From Candidatus Obscuribacterales bacterium (GTDB lineage: Bacteria > Cyanobacteriota > Vampirovibrionia > Obscuribacterales > Obscuribacteraceae), in contig JAIELX010000056.1 in NCBI GenBank assembly GCA_019752635.1, forward strand, positions 1 through 64,000: a DNA stretch of 64,000 nucleotides, given 5' to 3'. The translations under genes were made by a program, and so were the position numbers. Shown piece after piece: positions 1-8,568 of this stretch. The notes beneath the pieces were generated by a model. It was not told the DNA's origin. It saw only the letters and a list, made by a program, of their open reading frames with translations, and did not search any database. Position 1 is the first letter of the stretch. Each line of letters starts with the position of its first letter.

Positions 1-157
1 TCGTTTCATGCTTAGCATAGGTTTATGGTTCCGCAGGAGTGAGAAACAGCCTTCGTGACTTCGGTTCGCATCGGAGTCATGTTGCTGTAAAAGTCATATG
101 CCCGGAATCCGAAAACTCCCAACATTTAAAAATTAAAAGATATCTCTTGGCAACCGT

Positions 158-1768
158 CTAGCGGGTTTTTACCGGTTGAAGTCTCGGATTCTCCGCCGCA
201 GTAGCGCCTGCGGATTGCGCGCTGAAGCCGTACTCCGCCCAGCGACGGGCCACCTTCTCTCGAACATCCGACGACATTACGATCTCTGCCGGCCATTCCC
301 GCGGGTGTCCCTCCGACTTCCATTTCTTGGTGGCGTCGATGCCGACCTTCGAGCCGAAGCCGAAGAGCGGTGCGGAATGGTCCAGGATATCCAACGGTCC
401 ATCGGCGAACATGAAGTCGCGCCGCGGGTCGACGCTGCCGAAGACGTGCAGTGCCACTTCCGAGTAATCGTGGACGTTGACGTGCTTGTCCACCACGATG
501 ACGTACTTTGTGAACATCATCTGCCCAAGACCCCACACCGCGGACATTACTTTCCGCGCGTGCCCGGGATAACGCTTGTCGATAGCTATGATGGCGCAGT
601 TGTGGAAAACCCCTTCCCATGGCAGGTCCATATCGACAATTTCCGACACCAGCATTTGCAGAAGCGGGAGGAAGATTCTTTCCGTGGCTTTGCCAAGGAA
701 GCAGTCTTCCTGTGGGGGTTTGCCGACAATGGTTGTTTGATAAATCGGGTTCTTTCGATGTGTGACCGCTGTGACGTGAAAAACAGGGAACATGCCAGCC
801 GGGCTGTAGAAGCCCGTGTGGTCGCCAAACGGACCCTCCAGACGCAGCTCCGATTGCTCCACATAACCTTCAATCACGATCTCTGCATTGGCGGGCACTT
901 CCAGGTCTACGCTGACGCATCGCACCAGTTTGACGGGGGTGCGACGCAGGAAGCCGGCGAAGACCAGTTCGTCTATGTCGGGTGGCAACGGTGCTGTTGC
1001 GGCGTAAGTCACGGCAGGATCGGCGCCGATGACGCATGCCACTTCCACCCGACGACCGCTTGCAGGTCTGTCGGACGTGGCGGGCTCGAAAATGGTGCCG
1101 TAATTCGGTGGTTCCGGGTGCTGTTGTCCGTTTTGCTCGGAATTCATTCGGCGCGCTTCCTCAAAGTTGCGCGCGCCATCATGGTGCTTGTGCCAGTGCA
1201 TCCCCGTGGTGCTGTTGTCGTACTTTTGCAGGCGATAGACACCGAGATTCCGAATGCCGGATTTCGGATCTCGCGTAATCACCACCGGCAACGTCACGAA
1301 CGCCGCCGGATCATCCGGCCAGCAGCGGATGATCGGAAGCTTGTCCAGCATCGCTTCTGACGGGTTCTTCAAGACAACTTCCTGACACGGTGCTTGACCA
1401 TGGGTCAACTTTGGCGGAAAACGCCCGACTTCCAGCAAAGTTGGCAGGAACGACAGTTTGTCCACCAGGGTTTCGGGGACCTTAGGCTTGATCAATTCGC
1501 GGATGCGATCGGCGACATCATCAAGCGACTCTGTTTCCAGAGCCATGCACATTCTTTTTTTGGAGCCGAAGAGATTGATCAGCACTGGCATGTCGTAGCC
1601 TTTCACGTTGGTGAAGAGCAGAGCTTTGTTCTGCCCTCCCGTGCTTTTGCTGACTCGGTCTGTTATCTCCGCTATCTCAAGATCAGCGCTTACTTCTGCG
1701 TCTATGCGCATGAGTTCGCCTTCACTCTCCAACATCTTCAAAAATGCGCGCAGATCTTGATACGCCAT
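158..1768 (-). CDS. ubiD: UbiD family decarboxylase
   Basis: A 536-residue member of the UbiD family, which uses prenylated FMN to remove a carboxyl group reversibly from aromatic or unsaturated acids; bona fide UbiD acts on 4-hydroxy-3-polyprenylbenzoate in quinone synthesis. The family signature LEGPFGDHTG lies near residue 310: its Glu and the Asp five residues later fit the Arg-Glu-Asp/Glu catalytic set. RNLGVYR near 173-179 fits the cofactor/substrate pocket. The ATG at 1768 was chosen over an upstream start at 1801 because GGGGAG sits at good spacing before it and MAYQDLRAF is a typical N-terminus. A Gln/Pro-rich stretch of about 35 residues near 205-240 looks like an insertion. No ubiX-like prenyl-FMN synthase or other quinone gene is in the window, so the exact substrate is unknown. 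Confidence 0.9.
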   Translation of the reverse strand: MAYQDLRAFLKMLESEGELMRIDAEVSADLEIAEITDRVSKSTGGQNKALLFTNVKGYDMPVLINLFGSKKRMCMALETESLDDVADRIRELIKPKVPETLVDKLSFLPTLLEVGRFPPKLTHGQAPCQEVVLKNPSEAMLDKLPIIRCWPDDPAAFVTLPVVITRDPKSGIRNLGVYRLQKYDNSTTGMHWHKHHDGARNFEEARRMNSEQNGQQHPEPPNYGTIFEPATSDRPASGRRVEVACVIGADPAVTYAATAPLPPDIDELVFAGFLRRTPVKLVRCVSVDLEVPANAEIVIEGYVEQSELRLEGPFGDHTGFYSPAGMFPVFHVTAVTHRKNPIYQTTIVGKPPQEDCFLGKATERIFLPLLQMLVSEIVDMDLPWEGVFHNCAIIAIDKRYPGHARKVMSAVWGLGQMMFTKYVIVVDKHVNVHDYSEVALHVFGSVDPRRDFMFADGPLDILDHSAPLFGFGSKVGIDATKKWKSEGHPREWPAEIVMSSDVREKVARRWAEYGFSAQSAGATAAENPRLQPVKTR

Positions 1769-1911
1769 GAACTCGTTCTCCCCAAGCCAGAAGGCGATCA
1801 TAGCTAATTTGATTTTGCTGTTCTACCGGAATCGCCTAATGCGTGAGACGATCGCCTGACTGACTCGGCGGGAAGGCGGTCTCTACATGGATTCGCTGCT
1901 GGAGAACGCAC

Positions 1912-3315
1912 TTGCTTTTTGCTAAACAATACGTATTTTTCCCACAAATTTTGGTCTCCATGGTGGAATTCCCATTCAAAGCGGAGAGCCAAGCGCTTAA
2001 ACTACTTTCATCAATAAGCGACGGATTCTATCGCTTAAATATCGCCCCCGTCAGCCAAAACTTCATAAGAGAACCGGGCACTACAGTGACTACAGTAAAC
2101 CCGCCAGTGACCAACACACTTACTAAAGATCCGTATAGGCTTGGAGAGCAAGAGTTTCGCGACCTTAATCCCATGCAAAACGCCGCGCCGTCGTTGCCGC
2201 TTCCAGTACGAGAAGCAAACGAAGTGGAAGATAGCGAAGATGCTCTCCAGCTCAGCAGACAGAACCTGGAACGGTTTCGCCATTCAACCAGGGACTATGC
2301 GATCTGGAATTTAGATCGCTACAAGACAGCTACTGCACGTTCCTTCGACCACGTGGTTTGCGACAACGATGAATACAAAGCGGCGTTGTTCGATGCTGCT
2401 CGTCAACGAAAGCCTGTTGTTTTGATGTTCGGAAAGTCCGAAGATCCTGCAACCAGACAGATTGTGGAGAACTCGCTGAAAGATGCTCGCGATCGTTCCG
2501 GCGGGCAGGGAGTTTTTGTTTTTGTGGATTTGGAGGCTACAGACCCCAACTCGTCGATCGGCCGATATGCCGCAGGATTGACTGAGAAGCATGGCTTCCC
2601 CATGATGGTTTGCTTTACTTTGCGCCCCGGAGATGAGTACAATCCGGCCAGATCGGATGCCCCCCTTTATCATCAGACCGGTCCGGTATCGTCGTTCCGC
2701 TTGATTGAAGCCATCAATCGCGGTGTCGTTTTGATGAATGGGCTGCAGTTTCCTGATCTGCCGCCAATTAAGGCGATCATGCCTGTGGTGCAAATTGAAT
2801 CTTGTGCTCAGGAAAGGGCACAAGAGGAGCCTTCCAAACAAGCTCCGGACTGGCGGGCGTCTTTGCCGGAATCGGCGCGCTTGATTGAAAAAGCCCGCGC
2901 TGTAGGCGTTGATCGAAAGAGCGCCTATGAAATTCTTCGTCAGGCTATCAAAGTTGCCGATCACGAAGAAGCTGTCATGAAGGCTGCGACCCGTGCTGAG
3001 TTAGGATTTGCTTGCCTTGAATGGGGCTTTCCGGAACAAGGCATAGCTTGGTTGTTGGACGCCGGCAAGAAGCATCCGGACATTTACTTGAATATCAAGT
3101 TTTCCGATCGAGTAAAGCAGTCAAAATTGAGTTCGGCTGCGGCAGAAGAATTGCTCTACGAAGGTATGCGCAATCCGACCTGGTACGAAGCAAACAAGCA
3201 GCAAGCTCTGGCTCGCTTGCTTAAGCCTCACACCGTAGAGCTTTCCAAGCCTGCTTCGGTGGAGCTTCCTCAAGTAGACACGGTTAGTAACTTCCCCTCG
3301 CCGTTTGCGAGTTAG
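1912..3315 (+). CDS. thioredoxin-fold-like protein with helical C-terminus, function unknown
   Basis: A 467-residue protein not recognised as a named family. Residues ~145-235 read like a thioredoxin-like domain (a helix, then KPVVLMFGK, a helix, GVFVFVDLE, then HGFPMMVCF with a cis-Pro-like Pro), but there is no CxxC where the redox pair would be, so a redox role is doubtful. Residues ~310-440 are helical and TPR-like (AELGFACLEWGFPEQGIAWL). There is no signal peptide, so it is probably cytoplasmic. The start chosen is TTG at 1912, with GGAGA six bases upstream; an in-frame ATG at 1960 has no such site. It is followed by a convergent EF-hand gene nine bases after the stop codon. Confidence 0.75.
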   Translation: MLFAKQYVFFPQILVSMVEFPFKAESQALKLLSSISDGFYRLNIAPVSQNFIREPGTTVTTVNPPVTNTLTKDPYRLGEQEFRDLNPMQNAAPSLPLPVREANEVEDSEDALQLSRQNLERFRHSTRDYAIWNLDRYKTATARSFDHVVCDNDEYKAALFDAARQRKPVVLMFGKSEDPATRQIVENSLKDARDRSGGQGVFVFVDLEATDPNSSIGRYAAGLTEKHGFPMMVCFTLRPGDEYNPARSDAPLYHQTGPVSSFRLIEAINRGVVLMNGLQFPDLPPIKAIMPVVQIESCAQERAQEEPSKQAPDWRASLPESARLIEKARAVGVDRKSAYEILRQAIKVADHEEAVMKAATRAELGFACLEWGFPEQGIAWLLDAGKKHPDIYLNIKFSDRVKQSKLSSAAAEELLYEGMRNPTWYEANKQQALARLLKPHTVELSKPASVELPQVDTVSNFPSPFAS

Positions 3316-3323
3316 TTCGGAAG

Positions 3324-3662
3324 CTAAAACAAGTTCAAAATAATTCGAAAATAAGAGTCAAGGGCGGCTCTCGATATGCCTTGCCGGGTATTGGTCGGGT
3401 CTCCTTCTTCGTATGCGCTTGCAATTTGCTCTTGATTGTTCAACAAGAAGCTAATGAATTCGCGATCCGCATGCGAAGTCTTGTCCGAAACTAGTGCGCC
3501 GATCAGTTCTTCTCTGTCAAGGTAGCCGTTTTTATCGCCGTCTAACTTGTCAAAGGCGTCATATGCAAACTGCCTCACAGCGCGTATCTTCGCAACAAAT
3601 TCCTTGTCCCCGGCCATGGTTTCAAGTAGCGTTTGTTCGAATTGCTGATTCTCGTCGCTCAT
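3324..3662 (-). CDS. small EF-hand protein
   Basis: A 112-residue, mostly helical acidic protein with one canonical EF-hand at about residues 37-50 (DKLDGDKNGYLDREEL): Asp, Asp, Asn, Gly, a hydrophobic residue, Asp and Glu occupy the usual ligand positions. This predicts one Ca2+ site. No second canonical loop is visible, although the segment around residues 55-90 could form a degenerate partner. There is no signal peptide, so it is likely cytoplasmic. ATG at 3662 is preceded by AAAAGG. It is convergent with the thioredoxin-like gene and divergent from the TPR gene at 3821. The partner it regulates cannot be read from sequence. Confidence 0.75.
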   Translation of the reverse strand: MSDENQQFEQTLLETMAGDKEFVAKIRAVRQFAYDAFDKLDGDKNGYLDREELIGALVSDKTSHADREFISFLLNNQEQIASAYEEGDPTNTRQGISRAALDSYFRIILNLF

Positions 3663-3820
3663 AGCCTTTTCTGTCGAATTCGAGTTGCGAGCGCTTGTTT
3701 TCAGGATTAAGACCTTAATGCCACGGCTTTGAAGTTTTAAACCGGATCAGCTGCTTGAGCCTTACTTGCGATAAACTTGCCCGGGCGAGACAATGGGTTT
3801 GTGTGTAGTCAGCGGGCAAC

Positions 3821-5947
3821 TTGATCGTGTCGGAATCACTTGACGATTTGAAGCGGCTCTTAGCGGAACAAGAAGCAACTCTCGGTGAAGAACATCCGAA
3901 GGTAGCAAATACGCTTTGCACATTGGCCGATGTATTGTGCATGAAGAAGGCCTTCGATGAGGCAGAGCAAACTTATTGGCGCGTGGTTGAGATTCGTCAT
4001 AAACACGGCGGACAGCGAAATCTTGATGTCGCCGCGGCTCTCGAGGATTTGGGCAGCTTTTACATCCTTCAGCAAGCCTGGTCTGATGCCGAGCGCTTGC
4101 TTCGCTGGTGCAGTGATATCAAAAGAGAATTACTCGGCGCTTTGTCCCCGGAGTTTTTGTCAACGATGGCACTGTTGAAAGGCGTGTTGCAAAAACAGGG
4201 CAAAGCCGACGATACGATGGAGGGGCTGTCGAGTCGCCAGCTCATGCCTTTCCGCGCCGGGGTGGAGCGATTTCCCTGGAAAGAACATAACCACCATGTT
4301 CAACAACTTCTAAAAGCAGAGAGATTGAAAGATGCTGCTGCCTACATTGCCGTGCTGCGCGACACCGCAGACTGTTTCGGTGCAAACACCGTACACCAGG
4401 CTCGTATTTTGCAGTTGCAAGCAAAAGTATTCTACCGCCTAAATCAATTGGACCTGGCTAAGACGGCCTGCGAGAATTCTCTGGCGATTTTGGAACGGGA
4501 GTTTGGTACCAACCACGTCGAAACCATGCAGTGTCTGGTTACGATGGCCACTGTTCATATTGCGCGGAACGAACCGGGAGAAGCCCGATTCCTCTTGCAA
4601 TGGGCCCATGCTATTGCCGTCACTCTTGAGGGCGAGCAGAGCGAACGGGCAACAAGGATCGAGCAAAAACTTGGCACGCTTCCCGGACTTCAATTCGAGG
4701 ATGAACCAATTGACGGAAGTTTCTTGTTCGGTGGTCCGCTCGAGCCGGACGCGGCTGTTTCCGCCGAGGAAACCAGGCAGGAAGAACCGGCTGCAGTTGA
4801 ATTCGATTTGGATCCGGCATCAGAGCCGGTGGTGGAAACGAACAATCGGGAACACGGATTCGCTGCCGACTCGCAGACGCACCCGGCGAGCCATGGTCGC
4901 AAAATATCTCACGACGGGGCAATCGCTGACTTTAAGTTCGATGGTTCGCCAGTGACTGAGGACTCGGCGCGGGAAGAAGAGATTTTTGCAGCCTTTGCTC
5001 AACTATCCAGCTTAGCCCCGGAACGCCATGAACCTCGCTCCGCCGCAACACCAGTGCTTGAGTCGCAGCCGGGCGCGGCTAGCTCGTCTGGCGGAGTAGA
5101 TCCTTCCGAATTCATGAGGGAGCTGGAGGATGTGAAAGTACCTCCAGTAGCTCCGGAAGCCGGTGACCGCGCTGATGACTTGTTTAGTCAGATGATGGCG
5201 ATGGAGCAGCTGGAAAAGAACGCACGCAACAGAGCGGAGGCTGAGCCGGCGGCTAAACCCTCTAAACCTGAAGTACCCGAAAGGCAAGATGCCCCTGCCC
5301 CGTCTGTGGTATCGATACCGAAACCCCCGGGGCTTCCTGATCCGCCGCTGCGCTTTGGCTCTGCCAAACCGGCCTTCTCAAAACCCGGAAAACCGATCGA
5401 GAGTACCACTAAATCACAGTTCGGAAGCGCTTTCGGATTGCGCCCGGGGGCGACAGATCCGGCTGCCGAACGCAAAACTGCACCCGCAGGACCGAACATG
5501 GATGAGTTCGACGACAACTTGTCCACATTCTTGTGGGAGAAATACATCAAAGGCGGAAAACTTGCCATGTCTCAGCGTAACTACGTTGAAGCGGAGCGCA
5601 TGTTTTCGGTGGCACTTGAGAAAGCAAACGCCTTCCAGGATGAGCGCTTGTGGAAAACGTTGGCGCATTTGGGGCGCGCGCACCAGGTTCAGAAAAGGCA
5701 TGTTCGCGCGGAGAGTTGCTTTATCCAAGCACAAACGTTGTGTGAAAAACGTTTGGGACCTGAACACGCAGATAACATTGATTATCTGAAGCACCTCGGA
5801 GAATTGTACTTGGAGCAGGAAAATACTGCGCTTGCCGAGCCGTGCCTTTCGCGAGTGTTGCACCTTATGAGCAAATCAGGCAGACCTGACCACGAGCAAC
5901 AGGAAGTTCAAGAGCTGTTGAAAAAGTGCAATGCAAAAATCGGCTAG
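3821..5947 (+). CDS. TPR protein with long disordered central linker
   Basis: A 708-residue protein with two TPR blocks. Residues ~1-300 carry kinesin-light-chain-like TPRs (GEEHPKVANTL followed by AFDEAEQTY; DQLDLAKTACENSLAIL-like helices), and residues ~575-700 carry at least three more (NYVEAERMF, RHVRAESCF, ENTALAEPCL). Between them, ~310-570 is rich in Glu, Pro, Ala and Ser and is probably disordered. There is no signal peptide or membrane segment, so a cytoplasmic scaffold is the simplest reading. The start is uncertain: TTG at 3821 and GTG at 3827 are both possible and neither has a strong ribosome site. It is convergent with the GH1 gene, 19 bases apart. Confidence 0.8.
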   Translation: MIVSESLDDLKRLLAEQEATLGEEHPKVANTLCTLADVLCMKKAFDEAEQTYWRVVEIRHKHGGQRNLDVAAALEDLGSFYILQQAWSDAERLLRWCSDIKRELLGALSPEFLSTMALLKGVLQKQGKADDTMEGLSSRQLMPFRAGVERFPWKEHNHHVQQLLKAERLKDAAAYIAVLRDTADCFGANTVHQARILQLQAKVFYRLNQLDLAKTACENSLAILEREFGTNHVETMQCLVTMATVHIARNEPGEARFLLQWAHAIAVTLEGEQSERATRIEQKLGTLPGLQFEDEPIDGSFLFGGPLEPDAAVSAEETRQEEPAAVEFDLDPASEPVVETNNREHGFAADSQTHPASHGRKISHDGAIADFKFDGSPVTEDSAREEEIFAAFAQLSSLAPERHEPRSAATPVLESQPGAASSSGGVDPSEFMRELEDVKVPPVAPEAGDRADDLFSQMMAMEQLEKNARNRAEAEPAAKPSKPEVPERQDAPAPSVVSIPKPPGLPDPPLRFGSAKPAFSKPGKPIESTTKSQFGSAFGLRPGATDPAAERKTAPAGPNMDEFDDNLSTFLWEKYIKGGKLAMSQRNYVEAERMFSVALEKANAFQDERLWKTLAHLGRAHQVQKRHVRAESCFIQAQTLCEKRLGPEHADNIDYLKHLGELYLEQENTALAEPCLSRVLHLMSKSGRPDHEQQEVQELLKKCNAKIG

Positions 5948-5966
5948 TTTTCTAAACTCGCGTCCG

Positions 5967-7331
5967 TTAGACCAGCATTGGTGCTTTTAGCGACAGTACT
6001 TCGTCGAGTCCGTTGCGGCGAATCACTCTGCTGTACCAGCGAGCACTATCTTTTGGTGTTCGTTCCTGTGTTCCGTAGTCTACGTGCACCAGACCGAAAC
6101 GCTTACTGTATCCGTAGGCCCACTCAAAGTTGTCCAGTAGTGACCAGCAGAAGTAGCCGCGAAGGTCGACTCCGTTTTGAATCGCTTCGTGCGCTGCCAA
6201 CAAATGATCTCTGATGTAGTGAATGCGCTGTGCATCGTGAATTCTGCCGTCGTTGGTTTTCTCATCTTTGTAAGCGGCACCATTCTCAGTGATGTACAGC
6301 GGCGGTAATTTGTACTCGCGATTGATTCGTTCCAGCAATTGTCGCAAGGAATCGGCATGGACTTCCCAGCCCATATCCGTGTAGCAGGCGCCGGGGATCT
6401 CCTCCAACCTTCCCTTCTCGGCGCTGACGACTGCGCGGAAGTAATAGTTCACGCCCAGGAAATCCAGCTGCTGCGATATCAGCGCCATGTCTCCTGGCTC
6501 TACCTGCGGTGCGAACGAGCCCAATGCGTTCCATATGTCCGTGGGGTAAACCGCTTTCAATATTGGATCTAACTGCCAGCCCGAATCCTTGTGCCAGCCG
6601 TACTCGGCTGCTGCTGCATCTTGCGCGGAATTTGAGGCTGCTTCGGTGGGAAAGAGGATCAGGACAATGCCGCACTGAATATCCGAGTGTGCTTCTCGCA
6701 TTGCACGCAAAGCGAGCCCGTGCGCGACAAAGAGATTGTGGAACACCTGATAGCACTGCTTCTCATCTTTCACTCCGGGAGCCATTTCGCCGGTGCGATA
6801 GCCGAGGTGTGCCACTACCCATGGTTCGTTGATAGTGGTCCAGTTCTTTACTCTATCTCCATATCGTTTAACCATTGCTGCTGCGTAGTCGGCAAAATAT
6901 TTACCGACGTCTCGATTGAGCCAACCGCCCATGTCTTGCAGCGCTTGTGGCATATCCCAGTGGTAGAGCGTAATAAACGGTTCGATTCCAGACTCTAAGA
7001 GTTCATCAATCAACCGATCGTAGAATTCAATGCCTTTCTTGTTGAGCACCCCCCGGCCGCTGGGCATTACTCTTGACCAGGAAATGGAGAAGCGATAATT
7101 GCGAATGCCCAGTTCGCGCATCAGCTCAACATCCTCACCGACGCGATGATAGTGGTCGCACGCGACATCGCCGGTGTCGCCGTTTGCTATTTTTCCCGGG
7201 GTGTGGCTAAATCGATCCCAGATGGATTCGCCCTTCCCATCTTCATTCCAGGCACCTTCAATCTGGTAGGCAGCTGTTGCCGCGCCCCAGCGAAAATTTA
7301 GCGGAAAAATGAATTTGGAAGAACTGCTCAT
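5967..7331 (-). CDS. glycoside hydrolase family 1 (beta-glucosidase)
   Basis: A 454-residue retaining beta-glycosidase of family GH1, of normal length for the family. The acid/base Glu169 is in TTINEP and the nucleophile Glu349 in LYITENG; the N-terminal FRWGAATAAYQIEGAW and the later CWSLLDNFEWAYGY are family hallmarks that build the sugar-binding pocket. There is no signal peptide, so it acts in the cytoplasm on beta-glucosides or related disaccharides; the exact aglycone cannot be told. ATG at 7331 has GAGGT five bases upstream. No sugar transporter or PTS gene adjoins it. Confidence 0.95.
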   Translation of the reverse strand: MSSSSKFIFPLNFRWGAATAAYQIEGAWNEDGKGESIWDRFSHTPGKIANGDTGDVACDHYHRVGEDVELMRELGIRNYRFSISWSRVMPSGRGVLNKKGIEFYDRLIDELLESGIEPFITLYHWDMPQALQDMGGWLNRDVGKYFADYAAAMVKRYGDRVKNWTTINEPWVVAHLGYRTGEMAPGVKDEKQCYQVFHNLFVAHGLALRAMREAHSDIQCGIVLILFPTEAASNSAQDAAAAEYGWHKDSGWQLDPILKAVYPTDIWNALGSFAPQVEPGDMALISQQLDFLGVNYYFRAVVSAEKGRLEEIPGACYTDMGWEVHADSLRQLLERINREYKLPPLYITENGAAYKDEKTNDGRIHDAQRIHYIRDHLLAAHEAIQNGVDLRGYFCWSLLDNFEWAYGYSKRFGLVHVDYGTQERTPKDSARWYSRVIRRNGLDEVLSLKAPMLV

Positions 7332-7439
7332 CGTTACCTCGAAAGCTCAGCGCGGCCAGGCTAAACTTTACGAGAACTGACATCTTTGATCCAGTTTCCG
7401 CAGCTTTTCTTTAACGGCAGTCGGGCAAGGTTAGTCGCG

Positions 7440-7628
7440 TTAAATCACTTCAAGTCGCCGTAAGCGCTGCAACTCTTGGCGGTCTTCATCCGAGAGGCAG
7501 CCGGACTGTTCGCGTCCCACAAGCAGTGCCACATCGTCATAGGTGTCGACCCCACAGGATCTTCCGAGTTCGATCATCTCTTGATCCGGGAGTTGATGAG
7601 TTTGGGTACCGGGACGATTCGCTGACAT
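7440..7628 (-). CDS. small hypothetical protein (62 aa)
   Basis: A 62-residue soluble, acidic protein. GGAGA lies at good spacing before the ATG at 7628, which supports it as a real gene rather than a chance frame. It begins with a polar stretch and ends in a predicted charged helix (DEDRQELQRLRRLEVI). No domain is recognised. It lies 14 bases downstream of the exported protein encoded at 7643-8254 on the same strand, so the two are probably cotranscribed. Confidence 0.55.
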   Translation of the reverse strand: MSANRPGTQTHQLPDQEMIELGRSCGVDTYDDVALLVGREQSGCLSDEDRQELQRLRRLEVI

Positions 7629-7642
7629 GGCAAGCTCTCCAG

Positions 7643-8254
7643 TTAAGGTTCACATTGCCTGTATGCCACGAAAAACTGATGCTTACTCCCTTGACATGGG
7701 GGGCGGACTCTGTGGTACTTTCGGCGGTCGAGTGTTTCGTCGATACTACGTTGCAGATCGGTGGCGGCTGTTGCTGCCGACAGCGGACTGGTGATTTCCA
7801 GGTTTCCCCTGAAACCGAGCGCGCGGTCTTGCAGAAGGAAAATGTCCGCCATTTGTTTAACGGTGAAACCGGCTTCCTTATAACAAACAATATATCCGTC
7901 TTCCAACGGGTAGGCGAACAGGAGCTTGCGTTCCGGCAGTCCGTTGGCGCAACAGCCTTCCTGCCAAGGCTCATGGCTCTCGGCAAAGAGTCGCCACAGT
8001 TGGGAGTAGCCCCTCTTTGCATAGCATCCGCGCAAATTGTCCGGCCATTTATCGAGCGTTGTGAGTAATGGTCCGTGCTTGCGTGCCAGCTTCGCTCTGA
8101 GTGACACCAACACCTCGTTCTTTGCACTGGAGAGGCTTACCCCATTTTTAGGGACGGCGCCGGAAAAGTTCGGGCAGACAAGACTAACGGACGCGACCAG
8201 TGTCGCGATAATCAGACCCTTTCCCGGGCGCGAAGCACATTTTGCGTAGGCCAA
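7643..8254 (-). CDS. predicted exported protein, function unknown
   Basis: A protein of about 203 residues with an N-terminal hydrophobic segment (GLIIATLVASVSLVC, residues ~13-27) that looks like a signal peptide or anchor, followed by a soluble domain with several Cys and Trp residues. The frame is open back to 8380. TTG at 8254 was chosen because AGGA lies about ten bases upstream and this start puts the hydrophobic segment at the N-terminus; ATG at 8329 is the alternative. Frames on the opposite strand look like shadows. No family recognised. It heads a likely two-gene unit with the 62-residue protein. Confidence 0.6.
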   Translation of the reverse strand: MAYAKCASRPGKGLIIATLVASVSLVCPNFSGAVPKNGVSLSSAKNEVLVSLRAKLARKHGPLLTTLDKWPDNLRGCYAKRGYSQLWRLFAESHEPWQEGCCANGLPERKLLFAYPLEDGYIVCYKEAGFTVKQMADIFLLQDRALGFRGNLEITSPLSAATAATDLQRSIDETLDRRKYHRVRPPCQGSKHQFFVAYRQCEP

Positions 8255-8568
8255 GGTATCCGCTTCCTGTCCTGCTGTTCTCGGAGCTGCGAGCTGCCAC
8301 CTGTCAAGCTTAACCCCTTTCTTCCGCATTTTCGCTGGTGTGAAGACACATAAAATGCCGGGCACGTAAAAGGATTCCAATCCGGTGGTGGCGGATGTGG
8401 TGGCGGGAAGGCGTCATTCGGTCGCTCTTCGGATCTGAGACTTTCATCCTTGTCGGCTGCTTGAAATCCGCCGAGTGCAGAACGAGCAATAGCTTTTTTA
8501 TCCTTCAGGCGACTATCTCAACCTGCCTCTATAATGAACAACTATGTTTCCTCTGGAGGACTTTTGGC
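8255..8568. other. divergent intergenic region
   Basis: About 310 bases between the exported-protein gene on the minus strand and the repeat-protein gene on the plus strand. A TATAAT at 8530-8535 lies 34 bases before the plus-strand ATG and could be its -10 element, but no convincing -35 box stands 16-18 bases before it. The minus-strand frame stays open through much of this stretch, so part of it may be coding if a more distant start is used. Confidence 0.35.

Noticed and set aside
1..157. Left edge, checked for a partial gene
   Set aside because: No frame of interest continues off the edge; only short antisense frames are present.
176..1360. Long plus-strand open frame opposite the UbiD gene (394 codons)
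   Set aside because: It lies entirely antisense to a gene with clear family motifs; its product is Arg/His/Cys-rich and has no recognisable domain.
7526..8068. Plus-strand frame of 180 codons opposite the exported protein
   Set aside because: No ribosome site and less protein-like than the minus-strand frame, which has a signal peptide and a usable start.
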